Assembly (NCBI RefSeq): GCF_026041215.1
Contig: NZ_JAPEIQ010000026.1
Coordinates: 124,001 to 188,000 of the forward strand
Direction of reading: 5' to 3'
DNA length: 64,000 bases
Source: Hoyosella sp. YIM 151337
GTDB taxonomy: Bacteria; Actinomycetota; Actinomycetes; Mycobacteriales; Mycobacteriaceae
Below the pieces are notes generated by a model. That model ran no database searches and had not been told where the DNA came from. It saw nothing but the letters and a program-made list of their open reading frames with translations. Within the stretch, counting starts at the first letter, position 1, and every line of letters begins with the position of its first letter. This document shows, one piece after another, positions 7,891 through 17,028 of the stretch. A program made the position numbers and the translations under genes.

Positions 7891-8718
7891 TCACATATCA
7901 ACGAAAATGTCCCCTACCAGTGGCTCCGCGCCACCGTACGTGGAGAAGTCGGTGATCCCGCGCCGGGCCAGTACCTCGACGTCGAGAAACGTCTGCCCGG
8001 TCTCGGTGCCAGCAGGCTGACTGAGAATGTCTATCGCCGCGTCGGCCATGATCTCCGGCGACCTCGAGTGCCGAAGACCTTCCTCGCCCCCGATGAGGTT
8101 GCCCACGGCGGCGGTTGCGATCATCGTTTGCGGCCATAGACAGTTACTGGAAATGCCGTCGTTCGCATATTCGGCGGCAATGCCCAGCGCTGCCAGCGTC
8201 ATACCATATTTGGCCATCATGTAACCGGGATGCGCACCGAGCCACCGTTCTGACATGTTGAGCGGTGGCGACAAGGTCAGCACGTGCGCGTGCGAAGACT
8301 TCCGCAGGTACGGAAGACTTTTCCGTGTCAGCGCGAACGTGCCGCGGACGTTGACCTGCTGCATCAGGTCAAAGCGTTTCAGCGACAATTCCTCGGTCGC
8401 AGATAAATCGAGAACACTCGCGTTATTGACGATAATGTCGACTCCGCCGAATTCGCCGACGGCGGCGTCAACAGCTCGCTCGATATCAGCGTCGACACGC
8501 ACATCACCGACAACGCCGAGCGCGTGCCCTCCGAGTTCCTCCAGCTCCCCCACCGCAGTGTGTATGGTGCCCGGCAACCGTGGGTCTGGGGTGTCCGTTT
8601 TGGCGAGCAGAACAATATTGCCGCCACGGGCGGCCAACGCGCGCGCGAGCGCGAGCCCGATACCTCGGCTGCCGCCCGACATCACCGTAGTTGTTCCATG
8701 GATGGGATTGTCGTGCAT
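7891..8718 (-). CDS. Short-chain dehydrogenase/reductase, HSDL2-like
   Basis: A 275-residue SDR. The nucleotide-binding motif is MSGGSRGIGLALA, followed by DVR and NNAS motifs and the active-site YMMAK (Tyr-x3-Lys). The stretch from PRLPGTIHTA through SPPLNM matches the hydroxysteroid-dehydrogenase-like protein 2 subgroup by eye; those proteins are linked to lipid metabolism. ATG 8718 has an AAGGG site upstream. It lies downstream of the PucR-type regulator on the same strand, separated by about 117 bases, so it may be co-transcribed. Substrate unknown. Confidence 0.85.
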   Translation of the reverse strand: MHDNPIHGTTTVMSGGSRGIGLALARALAARGGNIVLLAKTDTPDPRLPGTIHTAVGELEELGGHALGVVGDVRVDADIERAVDAAVGEFGGVDIIVNNASVLDLSATEELSLKRFDLMQQVNVRGTFALTRKSLPYLRKSSHAHVLTLSPPLNMSERWLGAHPGYMMAKYGMTLAALGIAAEYANDGISSNCLWPQTMIATAAVGNLIGGEEGLRHSRSPEIMADAAIDILSQPAGTETGQTFLDVEVLARRGITDFSTYGGAEPLVGDIFVDM

Positions 8719-8835
8719 TCGATTGCCCTTTGCGTGCGGTGTGAGGAGTTCACCAACCGTAGGTGCGTGTGGTGGGCGGCCGCATCGTCCTGCGAGCACG
8801 AGAGCCCACCCAAGCCTTGTCGCGCGGAGACAAAT

Positions 8836-10134
8836 TCACGCAAGCACCGCTGAGCGATACCAATGGCACAGCAGCAACGCGATCTCGACGTCGAGCCTGT
8901 CGTCAGCGATTGGCCGCCCCCGGCGGTCGATCGCGCGGCTCACCCGGTATTTCACCGAGTTGAAATGCAGGTTCAGCTTCTCCGCCGCGGCCTTGAAGCT
9001 GGAGCCGCAACCCAGGAAAACCCGCAGCGTGTCGCGCAGACGCTCATCATTCTCGTTATCGGAAGCTAGTGGGCCGAGCGTCTCCAGCACCCACACCCGC
9101 ATGTGATCGATGTTGCCGGCGCTGAGCGCAGCCGCGGCCAATCCGGGATCGCTACTTGCCGCGAATCTGAGATCCTCGGAATCCGCTGCGATGACGACGG
9201 CGCGTGCCGCCAGCGCTTGCTGATGTGACCGCCGAAACCCGTCGAGTCCAGCAAGCGGCTGCCCGACAGCAAGGTACGGTGCATCCGTGCGGCTCCGCGC
9301 GAAACCGCGGGCACGAGTCTCAGCAAGCGTGGCCGTGCTGCTCTCGACTGGGATCCAGGCCCAGCCAGTCAGCTTGTCCTCCGCCATGAAGAGTGGGGGT
9401 GCGCACGCTCCAACGGCCTCGCCGAGGTCGCGAATGAAGCGCTCCATCGGGCCGAGTTCCTCGCTGCTTTCTGTGTGTAAACGCCACACGACAACGGCGA
9501 GATGGAACCGCTTAAGCGGATACCGAATCGCCGCCGTCATCGCATCTACATCGATTGATCCCGACGACAGTACCTCCCGGATCCGTAAGGCACGCAGCCG
9601 GTTACGATGCTCGACCCAGTGGTCGCGTTCCCGCTGGTAGGTGAGAATCACCTGTTCCGAAATCCAGTCGATGTAGCCGAACGTCACAGCCGTCATCTGC
9701 TCGAAGACGTCGAGCCGGAGCTCAGGCGATAGCCCCGAGGTACGGACTTCGTCGAGAACAATCCGCAGTAACGCCTGCTGGCCCACGCGATACGCGCGTA
9801 CAAGAGCGTTAGGAGAAACCTCGCGCTGCGCGAGTCGGCGTGCGTACTCGAGCGCAGCCGTTGGGGGCTCAACTTGCTCGATCGGAATACCATGCTGGAT
9901 GGCCGAAAGGATCGTGGTGATATTTCCTTCGACGCTGTCGCGAAGAAGCTCGATCAACTGCGCGTCGCCGCGCAGCTCCGAGACCGCCTCAACGATGTGC
10001 TTCTGAACAGTCGCGGTGACCCCGCTGACCCGCGTATCCAAGCGACTGATGATCGCCGCGGCAGCTTCCGCGACGACGGCGGCGTCGCGCTCTTTGTCCA
10101 ATTCCGCCACACGCTGACTGTAGACCCGCTGCAC
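8836..10134 (-). CDS. PucR/CdaR-type helix-turn-helix transcriptional regulator
   Basis: About 432 residues. The C-terminal ~60 residues form the PucR-type HTH (LRVFLGCGSSFKAAAEKLNLHFNSVKYRVSRAI). Ahead of it is a GGDEF-like CdaR domain (about 270-350), and the N-terminal half is helical (a possible RsbRD-like dimerisation domain). The true start is uncertain. The frame is open to a TTG at 10179, but that codon lacks a ribosome site and lies in an inverted repeat (TTGTC-N4-GACAA), so I prefer GTG 10134; GTG 10110 is also possible. It is divergent from the acyl-CoA ligase operon, which it most likely controls in response to a metabolite. Confidence 0.82.
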   Translation of the reverse strand: MQRVYSQRVAELDKERDAAVVAEAAAAIISRLDTRVSGVTATVQKHIVEAVSELRGDAQLIELLRDSVEGNITTILSAIQHGIPIEQVEPPTAALEYARRLAQREVSPNALVRAYRVGQQALLRIVLDEVRTSGLSPELRLDVFEQMTAVTFGYIDWISEQVILTYQRERDHWVEHRNRLRALRIREVLSSGSIDVDAMTAAIRYPLKRFHLAVVVWRLHTESSEELGPMERFIRDLGEAVGACAPPLFMAEDKLTGWAWIPVESSTATLAETRARGFARSRTDAPYLAVGQPLAGLDGFRRSHQQALAARAVVIAADSEDLRFAASSDPGLAAAALSAGNIDHMRVWVLETLGPLASDNENDERLRDTLRVFLGCGSSFKAAAEKLNLHFNSVKYRVSRAIDRRGRPIADDRLDVEIALLLCHWYRSAVLA

Positions 10135-10277
10135 CGTTACATGTCCCGCATAGCGGGGAAGTTTGTTGTCCGGAGACAAAAGCGTTCGCGAAGTTCATCT
10201 CGCCGCGACGGTGTGATCCCCACCACAACGTTCGTACCTTGAGGTTCACCATCACGAACCTTCACTGCGAGGACCTC

Positions 10278-11747
10278 ATGCATCTTTCCGAAATCCCCGA
10301 CTATCGCGCTCGGCGATATCCCGCGGAGCCTGCCATCGCCGACGACCTCATCGCGCGGGACAACGCCGCGTTCCTCGCCGCCGTGCAGCGCGCATCGGCA
10401 GTACTGAACAGGCGTGGTGTTTCGGAAGCAGACGTAGTGGCCGTCATGCTCCCAAACACGGCCGACCTGGTTATTACTCTGTTCGCGGCATGGCGCCTCG
10501 GCGCAGCCGTCACGCCGATCAATCCCGCATTAGCGCCCGCTGAGGTGGCGTATCAGGCAAAAGACTCGTCCGCGAAGGTGCTCGTCACCGACCAGCCGAT
10601 CGACGCGGGCGGGCTGGCCGAAACTGTCACGCCGATCGAGTTCAACGAGTACGGCGCACCGTACGACACGGCGCCGGTGCAGAGTTCTGACGACGCCCTC
10701 GCCCTGATCATCTATACGAGCGGCACTACCGGGCGCCCGAAGGGTGTGATGCTCACACACCGCAACCTGAATGCCATGTGCAGCATGATCATTGATGCGT
10801 TCACGCTGACCAGCTCGGACCGCAGCCTGCTGGTTCTGCCACTTTTTCACGTCAACGGGATCGTCGTCGGTACGCTCTCACCGCTCATCGTGGGCGGCAG
10901 CGTCGCGGTTGCTGGCCGATTCAGTCCGAAAACCTTCTTCGGCCGGATTGAAGAGAGCCGCGCCACATACTTTTCCGCTGTCCCCACGATCTACACGATG
11001 CTCGCCAATCTGCCCGACGACATGCGCCCGGACACCTCGTCGGTCCGCTTCGGTGTTTGCGGTGCGGCCCCAGCTAGCGTCGAACTGCTCAACAAGTTTG
11101 AATCTCGCTACGGAATTCCGATCGTGGAGGGTTACGGACTTTCCGAGGGGACGTGCGCGAGCACCGTCAATCCCCTCGACGGGGTCCGCAAACCTGGCAC
11201 GGTGGGAATCGCACTGCCAGGCCAGAAGATTCGCATCGTCGGCCCCGATGGTGTAGATGCCGCGCCTGGCGGGACGGGCGAGGTGTACATCTCAGGTCCG
11301 AATCTCATGAGCGGCTATCTGAATCGCCCAGACGCCACTGCGGAAACCATCGTCGACGGATGGCTCCGCACAGGTGATATCGGACGCCTGGACGACGACG
11401 GCTACCTCGTGCTCGTCGACCGCGCCAAAGACATGATCATCCGTGGCGGAGAGAACATCTACCCCAAGGAGATCGAAGCCACCACCTACCAGCTGCCCGG
11501 CATCGCAGAAGCCGCCGTGGTTGGCCGTCCCAGCGATGTTTACGGCGAGGAGCCAATTCTGTTCGCCGCGCTCAGCCCAGGTGCAGACGTCACCGAAGAA
11601 GCGATCCTCGCTCACCTTCACAGGAACCTCGCCACGTACAAGCTGCCAGTTGAGGTCACCATCCTCGATGAGCTTCCCAAGAACGCCGTCGGAAAACTCG
11701 ACAAACCCACCCTGCGGCGGTCCCTCGCCGTCACTGCCGCCCGCTAA
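10278..11747 (+). CDS. Acyl-CoA synthetase (FadD-type adenylate-forming ligase)
   Basis: A 489-residue class I adenylate-forming enzyme: P-loop IYTSGTTGRPKGVMLTH, A5 motif GYGLSEG, A7/A8 motifs WLRTGDIGRLDDDGYL and DRAKDMIIRGGENIYPKEIE, and A10 Lys in LPKNAVGKLDK. It activates a carboxylic acid, probably a medium/long-chain fatty or aromatic acid, to its CoA ester. ATG 10278 has GAGGA upstream. It is the first gene of an operon with the DUF3556 protein (22 bases on) and the FAD oxidoreductase. A degradative or lipid-modifying role under the divergent PucR regulator is inferred. Confidence 0.9.
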   Translation: MHLSEIPDYRARRYPAEPAIADDLIARDNAAFLAAVQRASAVLNRRGVSEADVVAVMLPNTADLVITLFAAWRLGAAVTPINPALAPAEVAYQAKDSSAKVLVTDQPIDAGGLAETVTPIEFNEYGAPYDTAPVQSSDDALALIIYTSGTTGRPKGVMLTHRNLNAMCSMIIDAFTLTSSDRSLLVLPLFHVNGIVVGTLSPLIVGGSVAVAGRFSPKTFFGRIEESRATYFSAVPTIYTMLANLPDDMRPDTSSVRFGVCGAAPASVELLNKFESRYGIPIVEGYGLSEGTCASTVNPLDGVRKPGTVGIALPGQKIRIVGPDGVDAAPGGTGEVYISGPNLMSGYLNRPDATAETIVDGWLRTGDIGRLDDDGYLVLVDRAKDMIIRGGENIYPKEIEATTYQLPGIAEAAVVGRPSDVYGEEPILFAALSPGADVTEEAILAHLHRNLATYKLPVEVTILDELPKNAVGKLDKPTLRRSLAVTAAR

Positions 11748-11769
11748 CCCCCCAATAGGAGCTATCACC

Positions 11770-13584
11770 ATGGGATTCACTAAACCGCATTTGCCTGCGG
11801 TCGACCCAGACACGTTCCTCACAAAGCCGCTGATGGAGCGGATGAGGATCCTGGCCCTTGACTGGGCCGAAAACGGCTTCGGCTCACCGAAAATGGTGCA
11901 CACGATCTACATCCTCAAAGTTTTTGTGTTCTTTGCGATCGGCGGCCTCACCATCGCAACGTTGACCTCGGACCTGCCCCCGTTCTGGCACGTGTCCGAG
12001 TGGTGGAACGAGCCGATCGTGTACCAGAAAGTCATTCTTTGGGTGGTGCTGCTGGAAAGCCTGAACGTGGCTGGCTCTTGGGGGCCGCTCGCAGGCAAGG
12101 TCAAGCCGATGACCGGCGGCTTCCACTTCTGGGCGCGTCCCGGCACTATCCGGCTGCGACCGTGGAAGTGGGTGCCACTGACCGCTGGCAACCGGCGCAC
12201 GTGGGGGGACGTCGCACTCTACATCGCGCTGCTCGGAAGCCTCGCGGTGGCGCTGCTGTCGCCAGGCGTCCCGAGCGCGTCACTGTCAGCGGCCCTGCCT
12301 GACAACACAACCGGGCTTGTGAGCCCGTACCTCCTGATAGCGCCGATCGCGTTGCTGATCATCCTGGGCTTACGTGACAAGACGATCTTCCTTGCCGCAC
12401 GCGGTGAGCAATATCTTCCGGCGCTGCTGTTCTTCGCGATTCTTCCATTCGCCGACATGATCATCGCGCTGAAGATGCTCATCGTGGTCGTGTGGGTTGG
12501 CGCGGGGTTCTCGAAGTTCGGTAAACACTTCGCCAGCGTCATTCCGCCGATGGTCAGCAATAGCCCCGGCATGCCATTCAAGTCGGTCAAACGAGCCCAT
12601 TACCGGGACTTCCCGCGTGACATGAAGCCGTCGCGCCTCGCCAACTTCATGGCCCACGTCAACGGAACTGCAGTCGAGATCGTTGCGCCACTGATCCTGT
12701 TGTTCTCCACCAACAAGTGGGTGACCCTCGGCGCGGCACTGCTCATGATCGCATTCCACCTTTTCATCGTGTCGACGTTTCCGCTGGCGGTGCCGCTGGA
12801 GTGGAACGTCGTCTTCGCGTTCGCGACCGCGTTCCTTTTCCTCGGTTTCCCCAATTGGGAGGGCTACGCTGTGACTGACATGTCGTCGCTCTGGCTGATC
12901 GCACTGATTGCTGCTGGGCTGCTCTTTTTCCCAGTGCTCGGTAATCTGCGGCCCGACAAAGTGTCGTTCCTTCCTTCGATGCGGCAGTACGCGGGCAACT
13001 GGGCGTCTGCCCTCTGGGCGTTTACACCGGGCGCGGAAGAGAAACTGAACCGCGTTACTCGTTCGGCTGGCAACCAGATCGATCAGTTCATCGAGTTCGG
13101 TTACGAACCGAAATGGGCGGAAGTCACGTTGCAGAAGACCATCGCGTGGCGCTCGATGCACAGCCAGGCGCGCGGCTTGTTCTCACTCCTCATCTCGCGG
13201 CTGCCCGATGCCGACCAAAGGACCGTCCGGGAAGCCGAGTTCCTCTGCAACTCCGTGATCGGCTTCAATTTCGGCGACGGGCACCTGCACAACGAAGATT
13301 TCATTCACGCCGTACAAGATGAAGCCCAGTTCGAACCCGGTGAGGCGGTGATCGCATGGGTCGAATCGGAAGCGTTTGGCAGTGGTGTGCAGCATTACAA
13401 GCTGATCGACGCAGCGCTCGGAGTCATTGAGGAAGGCACCTGGAAAGTTGCCGACGCGGTCGCTGAACAGCCCTGGCTGCCCAACGGGCCAATCCCGCTT
13501 CGCCGATCCTGGACGCTCCCCCAGCAGGCCTCACATCAGACTGTTGTGCAGAGCACTCCGAGCAGTGAGGGATCGCCGGCATGA
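11770..13584 (+). CDS. DUF3556 multi-pass membrane protein
   Basis: A 604-residue protein with about ten membrane segments in residues 50-430 and a soluble C-terminal domain of about 150 residues (YEPKWAEVTLQKTIAWRSMH onward). It resembles the DUF3556 family of mycobacteria and relatives, whose function is not established. ATG 11770 follows an AGGAGC site; the open frame upstream overlaps the ligase and is a shadow. Its stop overlaps the next gene's ATG, so it is translationally coupled to the FAD oxidoreductase. The setting suggests a role in lipid or membrane-bound substrate oxidation. Confidence 0.83.
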   Translation: MGFTKPHLPAVDPDTFLTKPLMERMRILALDWAENGFGSPKMVHTIYILKVFVFFAIGGLTIATLTSDLPPFWHVSEWWNEPIVYQKVILWVVLLESLNVAGSWGPLAGKVKPMTGGFHFWARPGTIRLRPWKWVPLTAGNRRTWGDVALYIALLGSLAVALLSPGVPSASLSAALPDNTTGLVSPYLLIAPIALLIILGLRDKTIFLAARGEQYLPALLFFAILPFADMIIALKMLIVVVWVGAGFSKFGKHFASVIPPMVSNSPGMPFKSVKRAHYRDFPRDMKPSRLANFMAHVNGTAVEIVAPLILLFSTNKWVTLGAALLMIAFHLFIVSTFPLAVPLEWNVVFAFATAFLFLGFPNWEGYAVTDMSSLWLIALIAAGLLFFPVLGNLRPDKVSFLPSMRQYAGNWASALWAFTPGAEEKLNRVTRSAGNQIDQFIEFGYEPKWAEVTLQKTIAWRSMHSQARGLFSLLISRLPDADQRTVREAEFLCNSVIGFNFGDGHLHNEDFIHAVQDEAQFEPGEAVIAWVESEAFGSGVQHYKLIDAALGVIEEGTWKVADAVAEQPWLPNGPIPLRRSWTLPQQASHQTVVQSTPSSEGSPA

Positions 13585-15029
13585 GCACGGCAGTCGTCGT
13601 CGGCAGCGGCCCGAACGGTCTGGCCGCTGCCGTCTCCCTCGCCGCCGAGGGTGTACAGGTCACGGTGCTGGAAGCCGCCGACGAGATCGGCGGCGGCACC
13701 CGCACCAGCGAAGGAATCGTGCCAGGTCTGCTCCATGACCACTGCGCAGCCATCCACCCGATGGCCGCAAGCTCTCGATTCATCACGGAGATGGGGCTGA
13801 GCCGCTACGGTTTGCGCTGGCGCCGACCGGAAATTGACTGCGTGCATCCGCTCGACGACGGCAGCGCGGGAGTACTCCACCGGTCGGTGTCAGACACCGC
13901 CGCAGGTCTCGGCGGTGATGGCCGTCGATGGACGATGCTCTTCGAACGGCCCGTCGCGAACTTCGCCGCGATCTCCGACAGCATTATGCAGCCGGTGCTG
14001 CGCGTGCCGGACCACCCGCTCGCTATGGCGCGGTTCGGGGCCCCAACAGCCCTGCCAGCCTCAGCACTCGCGAGGGTCTTCCGCACCGAGCAGGGCCGGG
14101 CCTTGTTCGGCGGGGTTGCCGCCCACGCGTTCCGCCCGCTGCACTATCCGCTGACATCGGCAATCGGGATGGGCATCCTCACCGCCGGGCATTACAACGG
14201 GTGGGTGGTTGCCGAGGGCGGGACCCAAACGATCACGAACGCGATGGCCCGGCTTCTCGAAGATCTGGGGGGCAAGATCGAAACGGGAGTACGGGTCGAC
14301 TCACTCTCGCAACTGCCGAAAACCAGCATCACCATGTTCGATCTCGCTCCAGACGCTATCGCCCGCATCGTCGGAGATCGTCTGCCGCAGCGAATTTCTC
14401 GGGCTTTCACCCGCTTTCGCCGCGGCCCAGGTGCGTTCAAAGTCGATTTCGCCATCGAGGGCGGGGTTCCCTGGAGGAATCCAGACGCCCACCGCGCCGG
14501 GACCGTCCACTTGGCAGGCACCTATAAGGAACTCGCGGCGACCGAGCGGGACATCCATGCAGGACGTATGCCCGCGCAGCCTTTCGTTCTGGTTGGTCAA
14601 CAGTATTTGGCTGACCCGCAGCGTTCAGCCGGCACTATTCATCCGCTATGGACGTACGCCCACGTGCCCCACGGCTATACCGGCGACGCCACTGAGGCGA
14701 TCATCGCGCAGATTGAGCGTTTCGCGCCCGGCTTCCGCGATCGTATCGCTGGATTCGCGGTCCGCTCGGCGACCGAGATGGCGAGGTACAACCCGAACTT
14801 CACCGGCGGAGACATCCTCACCGGCGCCAAAGATATCCGCCAGCTGATGTTCGGGCCGCGCGGCACACTGAAGCCGTACTCGATAGGCGTGCCAGGAATG
14901 TACGTCTGTTCAGCAGCTACGCCGCCCGGCCCCGGCGCCCACGGAATGTGCGGCTACAACGCGGCCCGTGCCGCGCTCGCGCACGTATTGAGAACGGATC
15001 CACGAACGACGTCGCTTCCCGGGGCGTAA
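13581..15029 (+). CDS. FAD-dependent oxidoreductase, phytoene desaturase-like
   Basis: A 482-residue flavoprotein. The N-terminus shows the Rossmann FAD motif VVVGSGPNGLAAAVSLAAEG and a conserved Glu (VTVLEAADEIGGGTRT). The C-terminus has the second FAD motif (GMYVCSAATPPGPGAHGMCG). This is the carotenoid desaturase/amine oxidase superfamily, but the members beside acyl-CoA ligases in actinobacteria need not act on carotenoids. ATG overlaps the DUF3556 stop by four bases (ATGA). No phytoene synthase is in the window, so carotenoid synthesis is not supported. Confidence 0.85.
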   Translation: MSTAVVVGSGPNGLAAAVSLAAEGVQVTVLEAADEIGGGTRTSEGIVPGLLHDHCAAIHPMAASSRFITEMGLSRYGLRWRRPEIDCVHPLDDGSAGVLHRSVSDTAAGLGGDGRRWTMLFERPVANFAAISDSIMQPVLRVPDHPLAMARFGAPTALPASALARVFRTEQGRALFGGVAAHAFRPLHYPLTSAIGMGILTAGHYNGWVVAEGGTQTITNAMARLLEDLGGKIETGVRVDSLSQLPKTSITMFDLAPDAIARIVGDRLPQRISRAFTRFRRGPGAFKVDFAIEGGVPWRNPDAHRAGTVHLAGTYKELAATERDIHAGRMPAQPFVLVGQQYLADPQRSAGTIHPLWTYAHVPHGYTGDATEAIIAQIERFAPGFRDRIAGFAVRSATEMARYNPNFTGGDILTGAKDIRQLMFGPRGTLKPYSIGVPGMYVCSAATPPGPGAHGMCGYNAARAALAHVLRTDPRTTSLPGA

Positions 15030-15034
15030 AATAA

Positions 15035-15052
15035 CCCGGGACGACAACGTCC
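15035..15052 (+). other. Small hairpin ahead of the 55-residue ORF
   Basis: GGACG-ACAA-CGTCC, flanked by C- and G-rich bases that extend the pairing weakly, lies between the oxidoreductase stop and the ribosome site of the small ORF. It could attenuate read-through or shape translation initiation. This is seen in sequence only. Confidence 0.4.
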
Positions 15053-15067
15053 TGCGGGGAGAATGCC

Positions 15068-15235
15068 ATGGGCACAGTAGCGAACCAACTCGCGATGATT
15101 CAGGACATGCTGGACACCATGTCGTATGTGCTCGACATTTGGTTCGAGCAGCAGTACGACTTTCTCCTCGGAGTCATCGAAGACCCATTCAGTGCGGGCA
15201 CAGGATCCGGCTCAGGTTCCGGTTCGCTGAGCTAG
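15068..15235 (+). CDS. Small 55-residue protein with Gly-Ser tail
   Basis: An ATG with a good GGGGAG ribosome site starts a 55-residue frame. There is no signal peptide. Residues 5-42 are helix-prone and acidic with an aromatic stretch (LDIWFEQQYDFLLG). The last residues are a Gly-Ser repeat (GTGSGSGSGS). The stop is shared tail-to-tail with the convergent siderophore-interacting gene. Length, acidity, amphipathicity and lack of a signal resemble the PorA/PorH pore peptides of corynebacteria, but I cannot show homology. It could be the fourth gene of the acyl-CoA ligase operon. Confidence 0.6.
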   Translation: MGTVANQLAMIQDMLDTMSYVLDIWFEQQYDFLLGVIEDPFSAGTGSGSGSGSLS

Positions 15236-16002
15236 GCTTCAGCGGCCGCCAGTTCCCGCTTCCACACCCGGAACGATTCTTCCGTGCGCCCACGCCTCCA
15301 GTAACCGGAGATCGATGCCCACTCGGCGGTTACACCGCGTTCCTTGCGCACGTAGCGTCGCAGATTGTGCATAACAGCCTGTGCCTCGCCGTGGATAAAC
15401 ACATGGACGTTGCCTGCCAGCCAAGGGAGCGCGCGGACCGCGTCGATAATGGGAGCGTTATCGCCAGCCTGGTCGTCGGCTACTTCGTTCGATGCGGCAC
15501 CACGGTGCACCCACTGCACCGTGAGGTCAGCTTCGGTGGCGAACTCGATTTCATCGTCACTCCCGGCGATCTCGATCACCGCCAGCGCTTTCGCGCCCGC
15601 AGGCAGCGCTTGAATAGCCGCGCCGATCGCTGGCAGCGCCGACTCGTCACCGGCAAGGAGATGCCAATCGGCGTCCGCGCGGGGGCTGTATGCACCACTG
15701 GGGCCGTAGAGCCGGACGCGCGTGCCTGGTTCGACGCTCGCAGCCCATGGCCCCGCGATGCCTTCATCGCCGTGCACCACGAAGTCGATCGCGATCTCGC
15801 GGTTCACGGGGTCGACCGCGCGAACGGTGTATGTGCGCAATGTCGGGTCATGCTCGGCACCGAAGTGAAGTTTGACGTAGGAATCGGTGTACTCGCTGGG
15901 CTCGAACTCGTCGAAGTCCGGATCTCCCAGGTAGACCCGCACGAGGTGTGGAGTCAGCTGTTCTTTTCTCGATACGTGAAGCGTCGTTATGCGTCTAGCC
16001 AT
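15232..16002 (-). CDS. Siderophore-interacting protein (flavin-dependent ferric reductase)
   Basis: A 256-residue protein with an N-terminal FAD-binding barrel (HLVRVYLGDPDF, then DFVVHGDEGIAGPWA) and a C-terminal SIP domain (LLAGDESALPAIGAAIQAL). The family reduces ferric siderophores in the cytoplasm to release iron. It is downstream of the substrate-binding lipoprotein by 18 bases, and an iron box covers its start codon. No ABC permease or ATPase gene is adjacent. Confidence 0.9.
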   Translation of the reverse strand: MARRITTLHVSRKEQLTPHLVRVYLGDPDFDEFEPSEYTDSYVKLHFGAEHDPTLRTYTVRAVDPVNREIAIDFVVHGDEGIAGPWAASVEPGTRVRLYGPSGAYSPRADADWHLLAGDESALPAIGAAIQALPAGAKALAVIEIAGSDDEIEFATEADLTVQWVHRGAASNEVADDQAGDNAPIIDAVRALPWLAGNVHVFIHGEAQAVMHNLRRYVRKERGVTAEWASISGYWRRGRTEESFRVWKRELAAAEA

Positions 16003-16020
16003 GAGACAAGCCTAACCTAA
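16002..16020 (-). promoter_or_regulatory. Iron box (IdeR/DtxR) at the start of the SIP gene
   Basis: On the minus strand TTAGGTTAGGCTTGTCTCA matches the mycobacterial-type iron box TTAGGTTAGGCTAACCTAA at 15 of 19 positions, with the left 12 bases perfect. It fills the 18-base gap and touches the ATG, so it could act as an additional iron-responsive site within the operon. Confidence 0.6.
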
Positions 16021-17004
16021 CTACGATTCGGCGGGTGTGACGTGGTAGCGCTCGATGTCATCGAGAATCAGCCCGAGGCCGACAATATCCGCGCTGTTCC
16101 AGACCCCCGAGCTGACGAAGTGCACGTTCCCGCTCCGCACCGCGTTGAGGGTGGGCCACAGCGGCGAAGATTCGACGGCATCTCGCTCACCCTTCGCATT
16201 GTCGTCGACGTACACAAAAAGCGTGTCCGCAGAGTTCAGAAGGGTGAGATTCTCCGGGCTCAGATCAATCCGGAAGTCTTCAGGGTTCCGCTGCCCGTCA
16301 GGCTGAGCGATCCCCAGCGCCCGCAGCGCGATACTCTCCGACGTGCCAACCCTGATGGAGTAGTCCCCATCCATGCTGAGCCGAACCACTGACACGGGCT
16401 TATCTGTAAGCCCGGCTGCCACAACTCGTTCCCGCAGCGCCGCGATCCTCGCGTCGAGTTCAGCGATAAGTGCCCGCGCCTCTGTTTCCTTCCGCAGCGG
16501 CTTCGCAACCTCGTTGAGATTCGTGTGAATGTGCTCGAGGTACACGTAGTTGTACATGTAGCCATACGTCGCCATGGCCGCTTGAGCACGTCGATAGTTG
16601 TTCTCGTTCCACGGGTCGTCCTCGGAACCCACGTACGTGATGAACAGGTCCGGGTCTAGCGCGAGCGCCTTTTCGATATCGAACCCGTCCGCGGCGGTGA
16701 TGTTCGCGATGCCCTGCATCTGACTACCAAGGTGGTGAGGCAATGAGTTTACGTTTACCGCTGCGCCAACGGGTTTCACACCAAGGGCGAGCATGCTGCC
16801 GAGCGTGGCATCGTCGCCAGCAATAACGCGCTCCGGACTGTCTGGAATAGTGATCGGACCGAAGTAGTCTTCGACCACCCGCCCATCCTGGGCAGAGGCA
16901 CGGTCGCTCGAGCAGCCCGCAAGCACCCAGGCTGCGGTGAGCGCGCTAGAACCCCAAAGGAAATCTCGACGGGTGACGTTACGAACATCGAGCAGCGCTG
17001 ACAT
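16021..17004 (-). CDS. Iron-siderophore ABC transporter substrate-binding lipoprotein
   Basis: A 327-residue periplasmic-binding protein of the FecB/FhuD type. It has a Tat-like signal with twin Arg (TRRDFLWGSSALTAAW) and a lipobox (VLAGC), followed by the two-lobed binding fold (PERVIAGDDATLGSMLALGVKPVGAA, then DPDLFITY). It delivers a ferric siderophore to an ABC permease not encoded here. ATG 17004 is chosen over ATG 17010 because the GAAGGA site is correctly spaced only for 17004. An iron box lies 24 bases upstream. Confidence 0.9.
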   Translation of the reverse strand: MSALLDVRNVTRRDFLWGSSALTAAWVLAGCSSDRASAQDGRVVEDYFGPITIPDSPERVIAGDDATLGSMLALGVKPVGAAVNVNSLPHHLGSQMQGIANITAADGFDIEKALALDPDLFITYVGSEDDPWNENNYRRAQAAMATYGYMYNYVYLEHIHTNLNEVAKPLRKETEARALIAELDARIAALRERVVAAGLTDKPVSVVRLSMDGDYSIRVGTSESIALRALGIAQPDGQRNPEDFRIDLSPENLTLLNSADTLFVYVDDNAKGERDAVESSPLWPTLNAVRSGNVHFVSSGVWNSADIVGLGLILDDIERYHVTPAES

Positions 17005-17028
17005 AGACATCCTTCACGGCAGCCTGGA

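Noticed and set aside
8771-8810. GGTGGGC / GCCCACC inverted repeat between the SDR and PucR genes
   Set aside because: Arms are only seven bases with a 26-base loop; chance pairing is likely in this GC content.
12370-13161. 263-codon minus-strand frame inside the DUF3556 gene
   Set aside because: Arg/His-rich translation opposite clear membrane helices; shadow frame.
13581-15029. Carotenoid biosynthesis gene
   Set aside because: The flavoprotein is phytoene-desaturase-like, but no phytoene synthase or lycopene gene is present and the neighbours are an acyl-CoA ligase and DUF3556 protein.
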